DNA of 64,000 bases from Lunatimonas salinarum (GTDB lineage: Bacteria; Bacteroidota; Bacteroidia; Cytophagales; Cyclobacteriaceae), in assembly GCF_017811155.1 (NCBI RefSeq), contig NZ_JACVCV010000003.1, positions 186,001-250,000 of the forward strand, given 5' to 3'. A program made the position numbers and the translations under genes. The notes under the pieces were generated by a model. The model was not told the DNA's origin. It saw only the letters and a list, made by a program, of their open reading frames with translations, and made no database searches. Position 1 is the stretch's first letter; each line of letters begins with the position of its first letter. This document shows positions 63,290-64,000 of this stretch, piece by piece.

Positions 63290-64000
63290 TTAGCGATCTG
63301 TACGTGTATTTACACGATCCACCGGCGTTCTATGCTCACGGTTTGCCAGGTCCCATGCCGTGTGAAAGATCAATCTTGCCCTTTTTTCCATCAATTCAAA
63401 CTCAATCTTGTCCACCGTATCGGTGGGCTGATGGTAGTCATCATGCACGCCATTGAAATAAAAAATCACAGGGATGTTGTGCTTGGCGAAATTGTAATGA
63501 TCCGAGCGATAGTAGAAACGGTTGGGATCGTCCTCTGCATCGTAGCGGTAATCCAAAATCAAATTAGAATAGGTCATGTTATTGTATTCGCTTATGACTT
63601 TGAGTTGCGATGATAGCATTTCAGACCCAATCACGTAGATATAGTCTTGGTTTTCCTTGCCTTCGTATTCATAGTCAATTCTACCCACCATGTCTATGTT
63701 CAGGTTGTTCACCGTGTTTTCCAATGGAAACACCGGGTTTTCCGCATAATATTCCGAACCAAGCAAGCCCTTTTCTTCCCCGGTTACATTTAAGAACAAT
63801 ACCGATCTGCGCGGTTTGAATCCATCTTTTGCAGCCAAAGCGAACGCCTCTGCGATCTCCATGACGCTCACTGTTCCGGATCCGTCGTCATCAGCACCAT
63901 TATTGATCTGTCCATCACTGTTAATCCCCACGTGATCGTAATGCGAGGAGATCACCAATACCTCTTCCTTTTTATCGGTACCCTCGATGAATGCCATCAC
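63290..64000 (-). CDS. M28-family metallopeptidase, C-terminal part (truncated by window end)
   Basis: The frame is open to base 64000, so the N terminus lies outside the window. About 236 C-terminal residues are present. Zinc ligands are visible in SSHYDHVG, NNGADDDGSGT (aspartate bridging two metals), VTGEEKGLLGSEYY (glutamate), NLNIDMVGR (aspartate) and DDYHQPTDT near the end (histidine), the standard M28 order. Such enzymes are usually secreted aminopeptidases or carboxypeptidases. The GTG at 64000 is not the real start. Confidence 0.92.
   Translation of the reverse strand: MMAFIEGTDKKEEVLVISSHYDHVGINSDGQINNGADDDGSGTVSVMEIAEAFALAAKDGFKPRRSVLFLNVTGEEKGLLGSEYYAENPVFPLENTVNNLNIDMVGRIDYEYEGKENQDYIYVIGSEMLSSQLKVISEYNNMTYSNLILDYRYDAEDDPNRFYYRSDHYNFAKHNIPVIFYFNGVHDDYHQPTDTVDKIEFELMEKRARLIFHTAWDLANREHRTPVDRVNTRTDR

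Noticed and set aside
1-64000. CRISPR array, prophage, insertion sequence or rRNA operon
   Set aside because: No regularly spaced repeats, transposase, integrase, phage structural gene or rRNA sequence was recognised; the only repeat array is the two-copy unit at 25845-26027.

Overview
ORGANISM. The window looks like chromosomal core sequence of a member of the Bacteroidota, most likely order Cytophagales (Algoriphagus/Cyclobacterium-like). Support comes from several -7 boxes of the Bacteroidota type TAnnTTTG, a dihydroorotase with the lineage-typical DDQVHFREPG signature, a DnaJ with a shortened zinc region, BshA of the bacillithiol pathway, a GH3/beta-lactamase fusion, the GH57-GT4-GH133 glycogen cassette, a DUF2027-Smr protein and an ECF sigma factor next to a membrane-anchored outer-membrane-barrel protein. 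The species call is inference. No prophage, CRISPR array, rRNA operon or intact insertion sequence was seen. LAYOUT. 1-7.7 kb: 3' end of a TamB-like gene, photolyase, DUF2027-Smr protein plus an unknown partner, a trans-sulfuration PLP enzyme, a VTT membrane protein, a TraB/GumN-like protein and an RluA-type pseudouridine synthase. 7.7-13 kb (minus strand): release factor 3, an orphan histidine kinase and an ABC-2 exporter pair. 13-19 kb (minus strand): M42-like peptidase, hpt, adk, obgE, grpE, dnaJ and a secreted adhesin-like protein, a growth and proteostasis cluster. 19-22.7 kb (plus strand): major OmpA-like protein, upp, a Na+/Ca2+ exchanger and a small membrane protein. 22.7-26.8 kb: degenerate FKBP lipoprotein, an ECF sigma factor with its overlapping partner, then a tandem 91-92 bp repeat encoding two related short peptides coupled by ATGA overlap to an outer-membrane protein gene. 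26.8-33.7 kb: lipoyl synthase facing a complete 2-oxoglutarate dehydrogenase operon (sucA-sucB-lpdA). 33.9-40 kb: NAD-binding epimerase, fatty acid hydroxylase-like protein, bshA and the 993-residue GH3/serine-hydrolase fusion. 40-44 kb: small membrane protein, mutL and two tandem rhomboid proteases. 44-50.6 kb: rlmN, a sulfatase, clpB and a DUF1456 protein. 50.7-55.1 kb: glycogen cassette. 55.2-64 kb: an unreported 49-codon gene, tRNA-His, dihydroorotase, a DEAD-box helicase, an unusual radical-SAM protein, an OmpA-domain protein, a parD gene with a frameshifted parE, a secreted unknown and the 3' part of an M28 peptidase. HOW THE GENES WORK TOGETHER. The clearest functional sets are lipoate synthesis with 2-oxoglutarate dehydrogenase, nucleotide salvage (hpt, adk, upp) with pyrimidine synthesis, the GrpE-DnaJ-ClpB chaperones with a possible shared sigma-54-like promoter element, and glycogen turnover. 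MOST INTERESTING. The coupled duplicated leader peptides at 25.8-26.0 kb, the radical-SAM protein with a CX4CX2C cluster motif, the tRNA-His with two U-U mismatches in its acceptor stem, and the sigma-54-like elements before two chaperone operons.
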